DNA of 36,995 nt from Lachnospiraceae bacterium UBA1201. GTDB taxonomy: Bacteria; Bacillota; Clostridia; Lachnospirales; Lachnospiraceae. Positions 7,983 to 15,363 of the stretch are shown piece after piece. The stretch is taken from NCBI GenBank assembly GCA_002309675.1, contig DBXX01000030.1:1785-38779 (forward strand), given 5' to 3'. The notes under the pieces are model-generated. The model did no database searches, was not told where the DNA came from, and saw only the letters and a list, made by a program, of their open reading frames with translations. Each line of letters opens with the position of its first letter. Within the stretch, counting starts at the first letter, position 1. A program made the translations under genes and the position numbers.

Positions 7983-9005
7983 TCAGCAGATGCGTTTGAT
8001 CCAGCCTTCGGGTGCTTCGATGCTGCCCATCTGAATTCCGGTCAATGTATCGTACAGTTTCTTCGTCCAAGGTCCCATTTCTTCCATGCCGGCCGGGATG
8101 TCGATCACGGTGTCGTGGTTAACGATACGGCCTACCGGAGAAATAACAGCTGCGGTACCGCACAGGCCGCACTCTGCGAAATCCTTTACCTCATCGAAGT
8201 ATACCGGACGATGCTCTACCTTCATGCCCAGATATTTCTCCGCAACATACATGATGGAGCGGCGGGTGATGGAAGGCAGGATGCTGTCCGACTTCGGAGT
8301 TACCAGCGTGCCGTCCTTCGTGATGAAGATAAAGTTTGCGCCGCCGGTCTCTTCGACCTTCGTACGGCTTTCGGGATCGAGATACATGTTCTCGGCAAAT
8401 CCCTCTTCATGCGCAGTTACGATCGCATGCAGGCTCATGGCATAGTTCAGGCCGGCTTTGATGTGGCCGGTTCCATGCGGTGCCGCACGGTCGAAATCGC
8501 TGACCTTGATAACGATGGGCTTTGCGCCGCCTTTGAAATACGGGCCTACCGGTGTAGCAAATACACGGAACTCGTATTCCGTAGCCGGCTTAACGCCGAT
8601 AACGGGATTCGTGCCCATCATATACGGGCGGATATATAAGGTTGCACCGCTGCCATAGGGGGGAACCCAATCCTGGTTCGCCTTTACCACCTGGCAAACA
8701 GCATCTACAAAACGATCCTCAGGGAATACAGGCATCTCCAAACGCTTTGCGGAGTCTGCCATACGAGCTGCATTCAGGTCAGGACGGAAGCACACGATGT
8801 GACCATCCTTCGTAGAATACGCCTTCAAGCCTTCAAAGATCGTCTGTGCATACTGAAATACACCTGCGCACTCGCTGAGTGTGATCATACTGTCGGTGAT
8901 CAACTGACCTTCATCCCATGCGCCATCCTTGAACTTAGAAGAATAACGATAATCCGTTGCAATGTAGCCGAAACCCAAGCTCGACCAGTCCAAGTCCTTT
9001 TTCAT
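7983..9005 (-). CDS. ilvE: Branched-chain amino acid aminotransferase
   Basis: The 340-aa product is a fold-type IV PLP enzyme that interconverts leucine, isoleucine and valine with their 2-oxo acids, using 2-oxoglutarate/glutamate. It belongs to the longer (BCAT1-like, ~340-360 aa) branch. Visible features are QTIFEGLKAY near 54-63, the PLP lysine K183 in GTGHIKAGLNYAMSLHA, the EETGGANFIFI stretch, and LPSITRRSI with ECGLCGTAAVISPV, which binds the cofactor phosphate. An AAGGTG site precedes the ATG. It lies 137 nt after trpB, so both may be read from the Trp T-box transcript unless the hairpin between them separates expression. Confidence 0.95.
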   Translation of the reverse strand: MKKDLDWSSLGFGYIATDYRYSSKFKDGAWDEGQLITDSMITLSECAGVFQYAQTIFEGLKAYSTKDGHIVCFRPDLNAARMADSAKRLEMPVFPEDRFVDAVCQVVKANQDWVPPYGSGATLYIRPYMMGTNPVIGVKPATEYEFRVFATPVGPYFKGGAKPIVIKVSDFDRAAPHGTGHIKAGLNYAMSLHAIVTAHEEGFAENMYLDPESRTKVEETGGANFIFITKDGTLVTPKSDSILPSITRRSIMYVAEKYLGMKVEHRPVYFDEVKDFAECGLCGTAAVISPVGRIVNHDTVIDIPAGMEEMGPWTKKLYDTLTGIQMGSIEAPEGWIKRIC

Positions 9006-9041
9006 AACAATTCACCTTCTTCTAAATTATTTCGAATGATA

Positions 9042-9088
9042 GGCGGGTCTAATACCTGCTTGTCATCTGCCGGATCCTTCGGCCCGCC
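9042..9088 (-). terminator. Hairpin between trpB and ilvE
   Basis: GGCGGG (9042-9047) pairs with CCCGCC (9083-9088), with additional pairing (CCGG...) inside. On the minus strand the tail is TATCATTCG, lacking a clear T-run. It could partially terminate trpB transcription or form an ilvE leader. Confidence 0.35.
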
Positions 9089-9142
9089 TGTCTTCGAAAA
9101 GTCCGTTACACGGATCTTATTTCTCTTCGTAACAGATCGGGT

Positions 9143-10528
9143 TTAGTTCTCGCCCGGCACTTTGGGAAGCTTCGCAAGGCTCTTGGCGATATCCTCATCC
9201 GTGGGGATGTAATCGGACATTTCACCATTGTTATACTTCTCATATGCTACCATATCAAAATATCCGGTTCCTGTCAAGCCGAAAAGGATAGTTTTCTCCT
9301 CTCCGGTCTCCTTGCACTTCAGCGCTTCGTCGATCGCAACACGGATCGCATGGCTGGATTCCGGTGCCGGCAGGATGCCCTCCACGCGGGCGAACTGCTC
9401 GGCCGCCGCAAATACGGAAGTCTGCTCTACGCTTCTCGCTTCCATCATGCCCTGATCGTACAGTTCGGAAAGTGTGGAGCTCATGCCGTGATAACGCAGG
9501 CCGCCGGCATGGTTCGGTGACGGCATGAAGGTCGAACCCAGGGTGTACATCTTTGCGAGCGGGCACACAGCACCGGTGTCGCAGAAATCGTATGCATAGG
9601 TACCTCTGGTGAAGCTCGGGCAGGATGCCGGCTCTACAGCGATGATCCGATAATCCGCCTCGCCGCGCAGCTTTTCGCCCATGAACGGGGCAATAAGTCC
9701 GCCCAAGTTGGAACCGCCGCCTGCGCAGCCGATGATGATGTCAGGCTTCACGCCGTATTTATCGAGCGCAGCCTTTGCCTCCAGGCCAATGACAGACTGG
9801 TGCAGAAGTACCTGGTTCAAAACGGAACCGAGCACGTAACGGTAACCTTCCTGGGAAACCGCTGCCTCAACAGCCTCAGAGATCGCACAGCCCAGAGATC
9901 CTCCCGTTCCCGGGAATTCTTCCAGGATCTTGCGTCCTACGTTCGTCGTGTTCGACGGAGAAGGGGTGACCTTCGCGCCATAAGTACGCATAACCTCACG
10001 GCGGAACGGCTTCTGCTCATAGGAAACCTTTACCATATAAACCTGGCAGTCCATATCCAAAAACGCACATGCCATGGAGAGCGCAGTGCCCCACTGGCCG
10101 GCGCCGGTCTCTGTGGTAACGCCCTTCAGGCCCTGCTTCTTCGCATAGTAAGCCTGGGCGATGGCCGAGTTCAGCTTATGGCTGCCGGAGGTATTATTGC
10201 CCTCGAACTTATAGTAGATCTTCGCCGGTGTGCCGAGCGCACGCTCCAGAAAATATGCACGCACCAGGGGCGCCGGACGGTACATCTTATAGAATTGATA
10301 GATCTCCTCGGGAATGTCAATGAACTTCGTGTCATTGTCCAGTTCCTGCTTCGCCAGTTCGCGACAAAATACCACGCTGAGTTCATCCAGCGTCATGGGC
10401 TTTCCGGTTCCCGGGTTCAGCAGCGGCGCAGGCTTCTTCTTCATATCCGCGCGCAGATTGTACCACTGCTTCGGCAGCTCGCTCTCATCCAGATAGATCT
10501 TGTAAGGGATCTCTTTCGTCTGTGACAT
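9143..10528 (-). CDS. trpB: Tryptophan synthase beta-like protein (TrpB2 type)
   Basis: The 461-aa protein belongs to the TrpB2 (TIGR01415-type) branch of PLP-dependent tryptophan synthase beta chains, longer than canonical TrpB (~400 aa). It condenses indole with serine, classically to salvage or supply tryptophan, and does not need a conventional TrpA interface. Seen directly: YRPAPLVRAYFLE, the PLP lysine K118 in NNTSGSHKLNSA, the TETGAGQWGTALS active-site loop and CAGGGSNLGG for the cofactor phosphate. No trpA or other trp genes are nearby, which fits a stand-alone TrpB2. Its leader carries a T-box with a UGG specifier, so uncharged tRNA-Trp should raise expression; that strongly supports the tryptophan assignment. 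Confidence 0.94.
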   Translation of the reverse strand: MSQTKEIPYKIYLDESELPKQWYNLRADMKKKPAPLLNPGTGKPMTLDELSVVFCRELAKQELDNDTKFIDIPEEIYQFYKMYRPAPLVRAYFLERALGTPAKIYYKFEGNNTSGSHKLNSAIAQAYYAKKQGLKGVTTETGAGQWGTALSMACAFLDMDCQVYMVKVSYEQKPFRREVMRTYGAKVTPSPSNTTNVGRKILEEFPGTGGSLGCAISEAVEAAVSQEGYRYVLGSVLNQVLLHQSVIGLEAKAALDKYGVKPDIIIGCAGGGSNLGGLIAPFMGEKLRGEADYRIIAVEPASCPSFTRGTYAYDFCDTGAVCPLAKMYTLGSTFMPSPNHAGGLRYHGMSSTLSELYDQGMMEARSVEQTSVFAAAEQFARVEGILPAPESSHAIRVAIDEALKCKETGEEKTILFGLTGTGYFDMVAYEKYNNGEMSDYIPTDEDIAKSLAKLPKVPGEN

Positions 10529-10665
10529 CGTTTTTACCTTTTTACCCCCTCACAGGCGGGTAAACCTTTCGTTTTATTTTTCGTTTCGTTGTTTTGCATC
10601 TTACAGGGCTGTTTACACCGCAGAGGATGCATTTGCCGCCGAAGCAGCATAATAAGATTTCGAAC

Positions 10666-10716
10666 AAAAAACGCCCTCATGCTAAGCACGATTTGCTCGA
10701 ACCTAACATGAGGGCG
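10666..10716 (-). terminator. T-box terminator ahead of trpB
   Basis: CGCCCTCATG (10672-10681) pairs perfectly with CATGAGGGCG (10707-10716), and on the minus strand it is followed by TTTTTT (10671-10666). It sits between the T-box antiterminator element and trpB, as expected for transcription attenuation. Confidence 0.9.
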
Positions 10717-10940
10717 CGCTTATATCACGGCAAATGCCGAACATTCCTAAGCTCGTGGTACCACCTCAATTGATGAAAAATCATCCACTCAAATCCCGTA
10801 ACGTGGGAATGCGTCGGGTTTTACTAAGCCATGCAGCCGTTCCTCCCGCCCTACCGGGTCCATTCATTCGAGATACGTTTGCCGCTTTCCACCACCGCGG
10901 CTCTCTGGTTTCGTCAATCTCGTATTACTATTCCCGTTCT
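10666..10940 (-). promoter_or_regulatory. Tryptophan T-box riboswitch controlling trpB
   Basis: On the minus strand this leader has a Stem I with the AGAGAGC-type GA motif and GGTGGTGGAAAGC loop region (about 10880-10910), a specifier loop GAA-TGG-ACC with UGG (Trp) at 10862-10860, and the conserved T-box AGGTGGTACCACGAGC (10766-10751) followed by the terminator. Uncharged tRNA-Trp would pair with UGG through its anticodon and with the T-box through its acceptor end, favouring antitermination. The specifier matches the product of the downstream gene. About 140 nt of untranslated leader separates the terminator from trpB. Confidence 0.93.
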
Positions 10941-10986
10941 TCGGTTTTCCTCTTTATGGGCTCGACCTTGCCGAACCTACATGAAA

Positions 10987-11015
10987 ATTCTAGCATGCAG
11001 AGGCTGTCATGTCAA
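10987..11015 (-). promoter_or_regulatory. Strong sigma-A promoter for the trpB T-box transcript
   Basis: On the minus strand TTGACA (11015-11010) and TAGAAT (10992-10987) are 17 nt apart, placing the transcript start just ahead of Stem I of the T-box. Confidence 0.75.
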
Positions 11016-11027
11016 GACCTTGCTCCT

Positions 11028-11987
11028 TTACTTACAATTTTCTTCAAGGAATACCATCACTTTATCTGCATAATCGACAATATAGTATCGTCCGTCTTGT
11101 TTCCAAATGGTCTTGGAATAGATCGTTACTTCCTCATATGCATTATTCGTATACCCAAAAACCAGTGAATACAATGGCTCGGATGTATCCGGACGGATTT
11201 TTTTAGCTGCACCGGTTACGCCCGCGAGTACATTCTCAAGTTCATCTAATTCCTGACCCCGGAACAAATGCTCTGTGCCGGTCGCTTCATTCGTGACTTT
11301 GATTGATAAAGGCCCGGACATTAAATACAGAGGTATTTTCCCCTTCCTCTGTTCTGTTATACTGCGCGTATAGATGGGCTCTGTTCCCCCATCATACGAT
11401 TGTCTGACGGTATATATGATCTCACGTGGATCATCGAGTGTCGGTCCGGTCACAGTATATGTATAATCATCATATCCCCAATCGAAGGACCATCTCTCGA
11501 GCACGATTTTCATATCCGCTACCGCATCGCGGCCATACTCTGCGATCAAATGCTCCAAGACATATGGTTCGATATCTTTATTCGCACGTTGATCGCGTGA
11601 GAGCGCTTCGCCCTTCTTCCATCCGGCGACCACCATACCGATGATGAATACAGTGAGGAGGTACACAAAGACTTTTCGTCGATTACGGATCAGATAAAAA
11701 ATCTGGTAGGCTATGGAATATAGAACGAGGCTTGCAAAGCCGGAACAAAATGCCAGTGGCCAGGGGCCATATGTGACCGTGCCTCCCATCATTCCGTCAA
11801 AATGTTCGTCAGAGCCCAAACCGAACAGGTTTGCGGGAAGAAACGTAACAAAACTGACCATATATAGAAGGGCTAGCAATAGTCCTGCCAGTTTCTTATA
11901 AACAGGCACTGCTGACTTTTTTTCCTCCGAGCTCCTTATTTCTTCTTTCTGCTCACTCGGTTGTTGCTCTTCACAAAAATCTTCCAA
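11028..11987 (-). CDS. Membrane protein of unknown function with conserved RANKD domain
   Basis: The 319-aa product starts at TTG (11987) behind AAAGGAG at 7 nt; the frame extends further upstream only through the promoter. Residues ~1-30 are acidic, followed by three hydrophobic segments (about 35-60, 75-100, 105-125) and a long soluble C-terminal domain. That domain contains RANKDIEPYVLEHLIAEYG, which is matched in the protein at 30971-31597 (RANKDIPEEIVAHFTEVYG), so the two are paralogs or share a domain. I do not recognise the family. An ECF-type promoter nearly identical to that of the sigma gene at 34487, including the leader and ribosome site, precedes it. This indicates that the gene is under control of an ECF sigma factor and that its 5' region was acquired from a sigma locus. 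Confidence 0.7.
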   Translation of the reverse strand: MEDFCEEQQPSEQKEEIRSSEEKKSAVPVYKKLAGLLLALLYMVSFVTFLPANLFGLGSDEHFDGMMGGTVTYGPWPLAFCSGFASLVLYSIAYQIFYLIRNRRKVFVYLLTVFIIGMVVAGWKKGEALSRDQRANKDIEPYVLEHLIAEYGRDAVADMKIVLERWSFDWGYDDYTYTVTGPTLDDPREIIYTVRQSYDGGTEPIYTRSITEQRKGKIPLYLMSGPLSIKVTNEATGTEHLFRGQELDELENVLAGVTGAAKKIRPDTSEPLYSLVFGYTNNAYEEVTIYSKTIWKQDGRYYIVDYADKVMVFLEENCK

Positions 11988-12030
11988 TTGGAATCTCCTT
12001 TCCCTGTACAGAAGATAATAAAGCCTTTCA

Positions 12031-12064
12031 CTTATATAGTACACTTCTGAAAACAAACCTTACA
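12031..12064 (-). promoter_or_regulatory. ECF sigma-type promoter (copy A)
   Basis: On the minus strand TGTAAGGTTT (12064-12055) and TACTATATAAG (12041-12031) have the same spacing (23 nt from T of TGTAA to T of TACT) as the elements before both sigma genes and the LRR lipoprotein gene. The 80-nt block around it is almost identical to 34496-34575. Confidence 0.65.
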
Positions 12065-12089
12065 ACATCTGTTACCGGGAGAAAACATA

Positions 12090-12165
12090 AAAACGCCCTT
12101 CCGAGTCCATTTGTCCGTATCGTGTTGGCGGCTTTCCACCACCGCAGCCCTCTGGTTTCGCCGGA
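12090..12165 (-). pseudogene. Truncated tryptophan T-box Stem I (remnant)
   Basis: The minus strand repeats the trpB T-box Stem I: CGAAACCAGAGGGC, GCGGTGGTGGAAAGC and a specifier-like AAA-TGG-ACTCGG with TGG at 12109-12107. The T-box proper, antiterminator and terminator are absent; after AAGGGCG the sequence runs into TTTTT and then the ECF promoter. It therefore cannot act as a complete T-box and looks like a leftover of a duplicated leader. Confidence 0.7.
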
Positions 12166-12254
12166 TCCGGAACCGAAGCAGTTTTATCCTGACCGGTCAA
12201 TGCGGGATAATGACCGTTTCTTCTTTTTCTGTAGTTCACTCTGCTGTGAAATAA

Positions 12255-12293
12255 AAAATCGATGCCCTCGACGCAATATGCATCTCAGGCATC
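12255..12293 (-). terminator. Terminator of the zinc-ribbon gene at 12361
   Basis: GATGCC (12261-12266) pairs with GGCATC (12288-12293). On the minus strand GATTTTTTATTT follows directly, giving a good intrinsic terminator about 70 nt past the stop. Confidence 0.65.
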
Positions 12294-12360
12294 TCTTTTT
12301 TCACATTCCGGGGCCATGTAGCCCTCGCAGATCACAAGGTCGGTCCGCTTTGCAGACCTA

Positions 12361-12699
12361 TCACAAACTTACATCCGTGAAGTTTGCATTCAGTTTTGCA
12401 TACTCTGCGCTGTACTTGCAGTCGCTGCAGAACCAGCGTTCCTTCTGCTTTCCGAGCGCACCTACGCCGAGGCCGATCGGACCCAAAACCAGGGTTCCCA
12501 GGAATGCCTTTCCTAAGGAAAACTTGTTTGTGTCAGTCTCAATCAGGTTCCAGTTCGAAGAACCACAAGCCGGGCAGCACTTCGGTGCGCCGTGCTTCTC
12601 GCCAACCTTATCCGTAGCATTACGGATCGCTTCCTCCGCCTTCGTACCGGCAGCGGAAACCTTCTCGGTAATATTCTCAGAAACTTTCTTTACATCCAT
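12361..12699 (-). CDS. Small zinc-ribbon protein with glycine-rich hydrophobic segment
   Basis: This 112-aa protein has an amphipathic N-terminal helix (1-35), then CCPAC (41-45), a Gly-rich hydrophobic stretch FLGTLVLGPIGLGVGALG (about 66-83) and a second CSDC pair (91-94). Two CxxC knuckles bracketing a membrane-dipping hydrophobic segment resemble LITAF-like or other split zinc ribbons that attach to membranes. AAGGAGG precedes the ATG. It lies downstream of a DUF6935-like/zinc-ribbon/SPFH group on the same strand, though separated from it by the large palindromic element, and may belong to the same membrane-associated set. No function is known to me. Confidence 0.75.
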   Translation of the reverse strand: MDVKKVSENITEKVSAAGTKAEEAIRNATDKVGEKHGAPKCCPACGSSNWNLIETDTNKFSLGKAFLGTLVLGPIGLGVGALGKQKERWFCSDCKYSAEYAKLNANFTDVSL

Positions 12700-12721
12700 C
12701 GTAGTTACCTCCTTAAACTTT

Positions 12722-12900
12722 CTTAAATAACCAGACGTTTATTTATCTTACTCTTTCGACTATCGCCAGCCCACTCTCCCGGCCTCATCACCCGGAAACT
12801 AATCTCCGCCCGACCCACGCAGAATATCGCGCGTCAGCCACTTCCCCGCATCCCGCTCTCACAGGAAACCAAGATAAAGGGACATGGCGGGTATGCCAAT
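12722..12900. other. Intergenic stretch with no recognised feature
   Basis: This CT-rich stretch between the zinc-ribbon gene start and the palindromic element shows no ORF with a ribosome site and no strong inverted repeat that I can see. Confidence 0.5.
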
Positions 12901-12902
12901 AG

Positions 12903-13265
12903 GGACGGTTCCGTTTGACACATCATGGTGTAACGCCAACGCTCCGGCGCTTCCGCGGAATGCGTTCGCGAGCGGGCATTTGAACGAGTTGTAGAAAAAC
13001 ACCGCGAGGGAGGAGCTGAATGAGGGTCACAAATCCAGTCTCCGAGACTGGATTTTGCGCGAGCTGAGGACGTTTTCGCGTCAGGTGGGAACCTGACGCT
13101 GTCAAGAAAACGGCCGAAGTCGAAGCGGGCACCCTCAATTCAGCTCCGACATTCGCGACATGTTTTTCACGACGAGCGAACTGACCGCGAGCAAACGCAT
13201 TCCGCGGAAAAAACCGCCGGAGCGTTGTCGATGCGATCTAATATGTGTCAAACGGACCTATGTCA
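12903..13265. repeat. ~350-bp nested inverted-repeat element
   Basis: Successive nested arms pair across a common centre: 12911-12923 with 13243-13255 (13 bp, perfect), 12937-12949 with 13215-13227 (13 bp, perfect), 12951-12966 with 13194-13209 (16 bp, perfect), 12994-13000 with 13162-13168 (7 bp), and 13013-13027 with 13131-13146 (one bulge). Inside are two independent hairpins: 13031-13040/13046-13055 (10 bp), and 13079-13086/13091-13098 (8 bp, loop GGGA), the latter flanked by a further stem 13071-13077/13106-13112. The outer ends resemble the REP unit found elsewhere here (GGGACGGTTCCGTTTGACA). It could be a non-autonomous mobile element (MITE) or a large structured RNA. No protein frame inside is convincing. 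Confidence 0.8.
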
Positions 13266-13892
13266 CGCCCACTTATCCTGGGACTTCGGAATGCGCATAT
13301 CGGACAGCGCAAAATTCTGCCACAGGAACCACTGATCGCCTTTGCTGCGCAGCTGGATCTGTCTGTCATCGTCCGCGCCGGACGAATGAAGCATCAGCAT
13401 TACATAGCCTTCATTCTGGTAGGAATATGCATAATCGTGAACCGTGATGGTCAGCGGCTGAGACGGCGTGTAGTCGTTCTCCGGGGATGTGCCCGCAAAA
13501 AACGAAGCGGGAACGTATTCCTTACCCACCAGACGATCCTTCAGGAACTGGATCTCCTTCTCGGGAAGCGGCTCCGGTCCTTTCAGGAAATTCAACATAT
13601 CCAAAGTCGCCTGCACGTCGTTCTTGTAGTTCAAAAGAACGAGCATGGTCAGCGCTGCGGTCTTAAACGGAGTCGAAAGGTCTGCCTCGGGCAATGCCTT
13701 CAGCTCCTCTACGCTCTTCGGAACCGCCGCGAAGGTAAAGGTCTCCTTCTTCTGCGCCGAGTTCTGTGCGGCAGTTTTCGCCGACTGGTAAACTGCGTTC
13801 GCAGCTGCATTTTCCACCTTATTTACGGAACTGCGGATATCCGACTTGATGTCGTTCTTTACCATGTTCTTCAATTTGTCAAAAAATCCCAT
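13263..13892 (-). CDS. DUF6935-like protein of the SPFH/zinc-ribbon cluster
   Basis: The 209-aa product begins MGFFDKLKNMVKNDIKSD, a helical, Ala/Lys/Asn-rich N-terminus (1-48), followed by a globular domain with FAAVPKSVEELKALPEADLSTPFKTAALTMLVLLNYK read in two halves, which I associate with DUF6935 proteins of Clostridia (moderate certainty). The C-terminal part is rich in strands (TITVHDYAYSY, GYVMLMLHSSG) and ends in RIPKSQDKWA. No catalytic motif is visible. It starts 24 nt after the membrane zinc-ribbon gene and is surely co-transcribed with it. Its role is unknown; the neighbours suggest a membrane-associated complex. The stop lies at the edge of the palindromic element, which may protect or terminate the transcript. 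Confidence 0.75.
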   Translation of the reverse strand: MGFFDKLKNMVKNDIKSDIRSSVNKVENAAANAVYQSAKTAAQNSAQKKETFTFAAVPKSVEELKALPEADLSTPFKTAALTMLVLLNYKNDVQATLDMLNFLKGPEPLPEKEIQFLKDRLVGKEYVPASFFAGTSPENDYTPSQPLTITVHDYAYSYQNEGYVMLMLHSSGADDDRQIQLRSKGDQWFLWQNFALSDMRIPKSQDKWA

Positions 13893-13916
13893 TGTACTGT
13901 ACCTCCTACTTACGCA

Positions 13917-15221
13917 CTATTGCTGACTGGGTTTCGGTCTGGCCCGTTTATCGACCTTCTTGTACAGGTAGAGATCCTCAGAAACCGTCAGGTTCAGGCT
14001 GTCCTGTCTGATGTAGTTCTGCGCTTCCACCTTATGTCGAACCGAAGTCATGCCGCTCTTCATGATGCCGACCGGAATAAAGCCGACCAGCAGGGCAATG
14101 ATGCACGCGATGATCACATGAGAGACCGCAAAATCGGATCCCTTCGCCAACCATGCAAACAGATTGAATAATGCAGCGGAAATACCCGCGCCGATACCAT
14201 AATACTTCCAGTATGCCCCCTTATCCGTCGGCAGGTTTCCGACGAACTTACCGGTCTGACCGTTCATGGCAAACAGGAAATTCTGACCGTTCCAGGTCGT
14301 GGACAGAAGCCACGCCGGATACAGTGCATAACGCGTCTTCGCGTTTTCGAGGCTAATGCTGCACGCCTCTTCATTGACCGAGTGATAACCCTTTACCGTA
14401 TCGCGGAAAACGGCACGCGTACTCGTTTTGATACGCTCGTTTGCGATCGGTGCGCAATCCTCTGCGGTCTCGTCGTACTTGTTGGCGAAATAGCCCGACA
14501 GGTACGCGGTCTGGAAATCCACGCCATCCGAAAGATCGTAAGGCTCGATGGACTCCATCAGTTTGTTATCGATGCTCGAAGAACCGTCGACCGGAACGTT
14601 GTCGAAATCGAGTGTACCGCTACGCAGTATCGAGTAATACTTTGTCTCGGTGTAATTATAGTCGGCATCGCTCCAGGTGCGCTCTGTCGTTGCGCTGTAA
14701 CGGATGTTCGCATTCGCGTCGGAGTCAAACAGCCAGAACGGGATGTAGACACCCTTGATCTCATCGATGTGATTTTGACTCTTGAATACCTTCGGCAGAA
14801 GTTTTCTGCCCTCCAGGTGTTTCTCAAGGCCGGCCTTCGCCGCTTCCTTATCCAGTTTGAACGGGATCACGAGGTCCGGACGCAGAGCTCCGGAGAACTG
14901 ACCTGTCATGACTACGGGATTGCCACAGAACGGACAGCTGGAAGCGCCCAGTGTCTGGTCGCCGACGATCTCGCCGCCGCACGACTTACATGTGTAAGTG
15001 ACCATACCGGATACTTCGTCCGCCGACCAGTTATCATCGGTCTCGCTCTGCCAGTTCATCTGGTCTTCCGCTTCGGAAGAAGTCAGCGCCTCATCATAAG
15101 ACGCCAGTGTGGCCATATCAAATTCATTTCCGCAGTACGGGCAACCCATCTTCTGAGCCTGGGAGTTGAACTCCAGGGAGCCGCCGCAACACGGACATTT
15201 GTATTCGAGCAGATTTGCCAT
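13917..15221 (-). CDS. TFIIB-type zinc-ribbon membrane protein (YdjG-like)
   Basis: The 434-aa protein opens with a zinc ribbon (CPCC...CPYC, about 9-33) and has a second (CKSC...CPFC, about 79-100). A central soluble domain (110-330) contains KGVYIPFWLFDSDANANI and YALYPAWLLSTTWNGQ, repeats of a pattern common in this family. Two TM helices follow (about 342-362 and 371-392), then a short basic cytoplasmic tail. In Bacillus subtilis the comparable YdjG works with YdjH and the SPFH protein YdjI in a membrane-stress complex that recruits PspA; that link is by family and context only, and no pspA is in this window. It follows the SPFH gene by 142 nt. Confidence 0.82.
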   Translation of the reverse strand: MANLLEYKCPCCGGSLEFNSQAQKMGCPYCGNEFDMATLASYDEALTSSEAEDQMNWQSETDDNWSADEVSGMVTYTCKSCGGEIVGDQTLGASSCPFCGNPVVMTGQFSGALRPDLVIPFKLDKEAAKAGLEKHLEGRKLLPKVFKSQNHIDEIKGVYIPFWLFDSDANANIRYSATTERTWSDADYNYTETKYYSILRSGTLDFDNVPVDGSSSIDNKLMESIEPYDLSDGVDFQTAYLSGYFANKYDETAEDCAPIANERIKTSTRAVFRDTVKGYHSVNEEACSISLENAKTRYALYPAWLLSTTWNGQNFLFAMNGQTGKFVGNLPTDKGAYWKYYGIGAGISAALFNLFAWLAKGSDFAVSHVIIACIIALLVGFIPVGIMKSGMTSVRHKVEAQNYIRQDSLNLTVSEDLYLYKKVDKRARPKPSQQ

Positions 15222-15290
15222 AGTTCACCCTTTCCCGTGCAGGGTAGTCGCAACCCCGCACTCAGTTTTTCTAACCCCTTATACAAAAGA

Positions 15291-15329
15291 ACGCTGCCGA
15301 GCCGGACATAAAGCCTGGCCCGACAGCGT
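15291..15329 (-). terminator. Terminator after the SPFH gene
   Basis: Arms 15291-15303 and 15317-15329 pair over 13 positions (two G-T). On the minus strand the tail is TCTTTTGTATAA. It may partly terminate after the SPFH gene, leaving lower expression of the two genes behind it. Confidence 0.6.
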
Positions 15330-15363
15330 AAACGTGACAGGTCGACGCAGTCAACCTCTCATA

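Noticed and set aside
11988..12056. Upstream extension (MFSEVYYISERLYYLL) of the membrane protein at 11028
   Set aside because: It would start inside the promoter; the TTG at 11987 has a well-placed AAAGGAG.
13245..14171. 308-codon frame on the plus strand
   Set aside because: It is antisense to the DUF6935-like gene, has Arg/His-rich shadow composition, no ribosome site and no family resemblance.
14382..15311. 309-codon frame on the plus strand
   Set aside because: It mirrors the zinc-ribbon gene on the other strand; composition is that of a codon-bias shadow.
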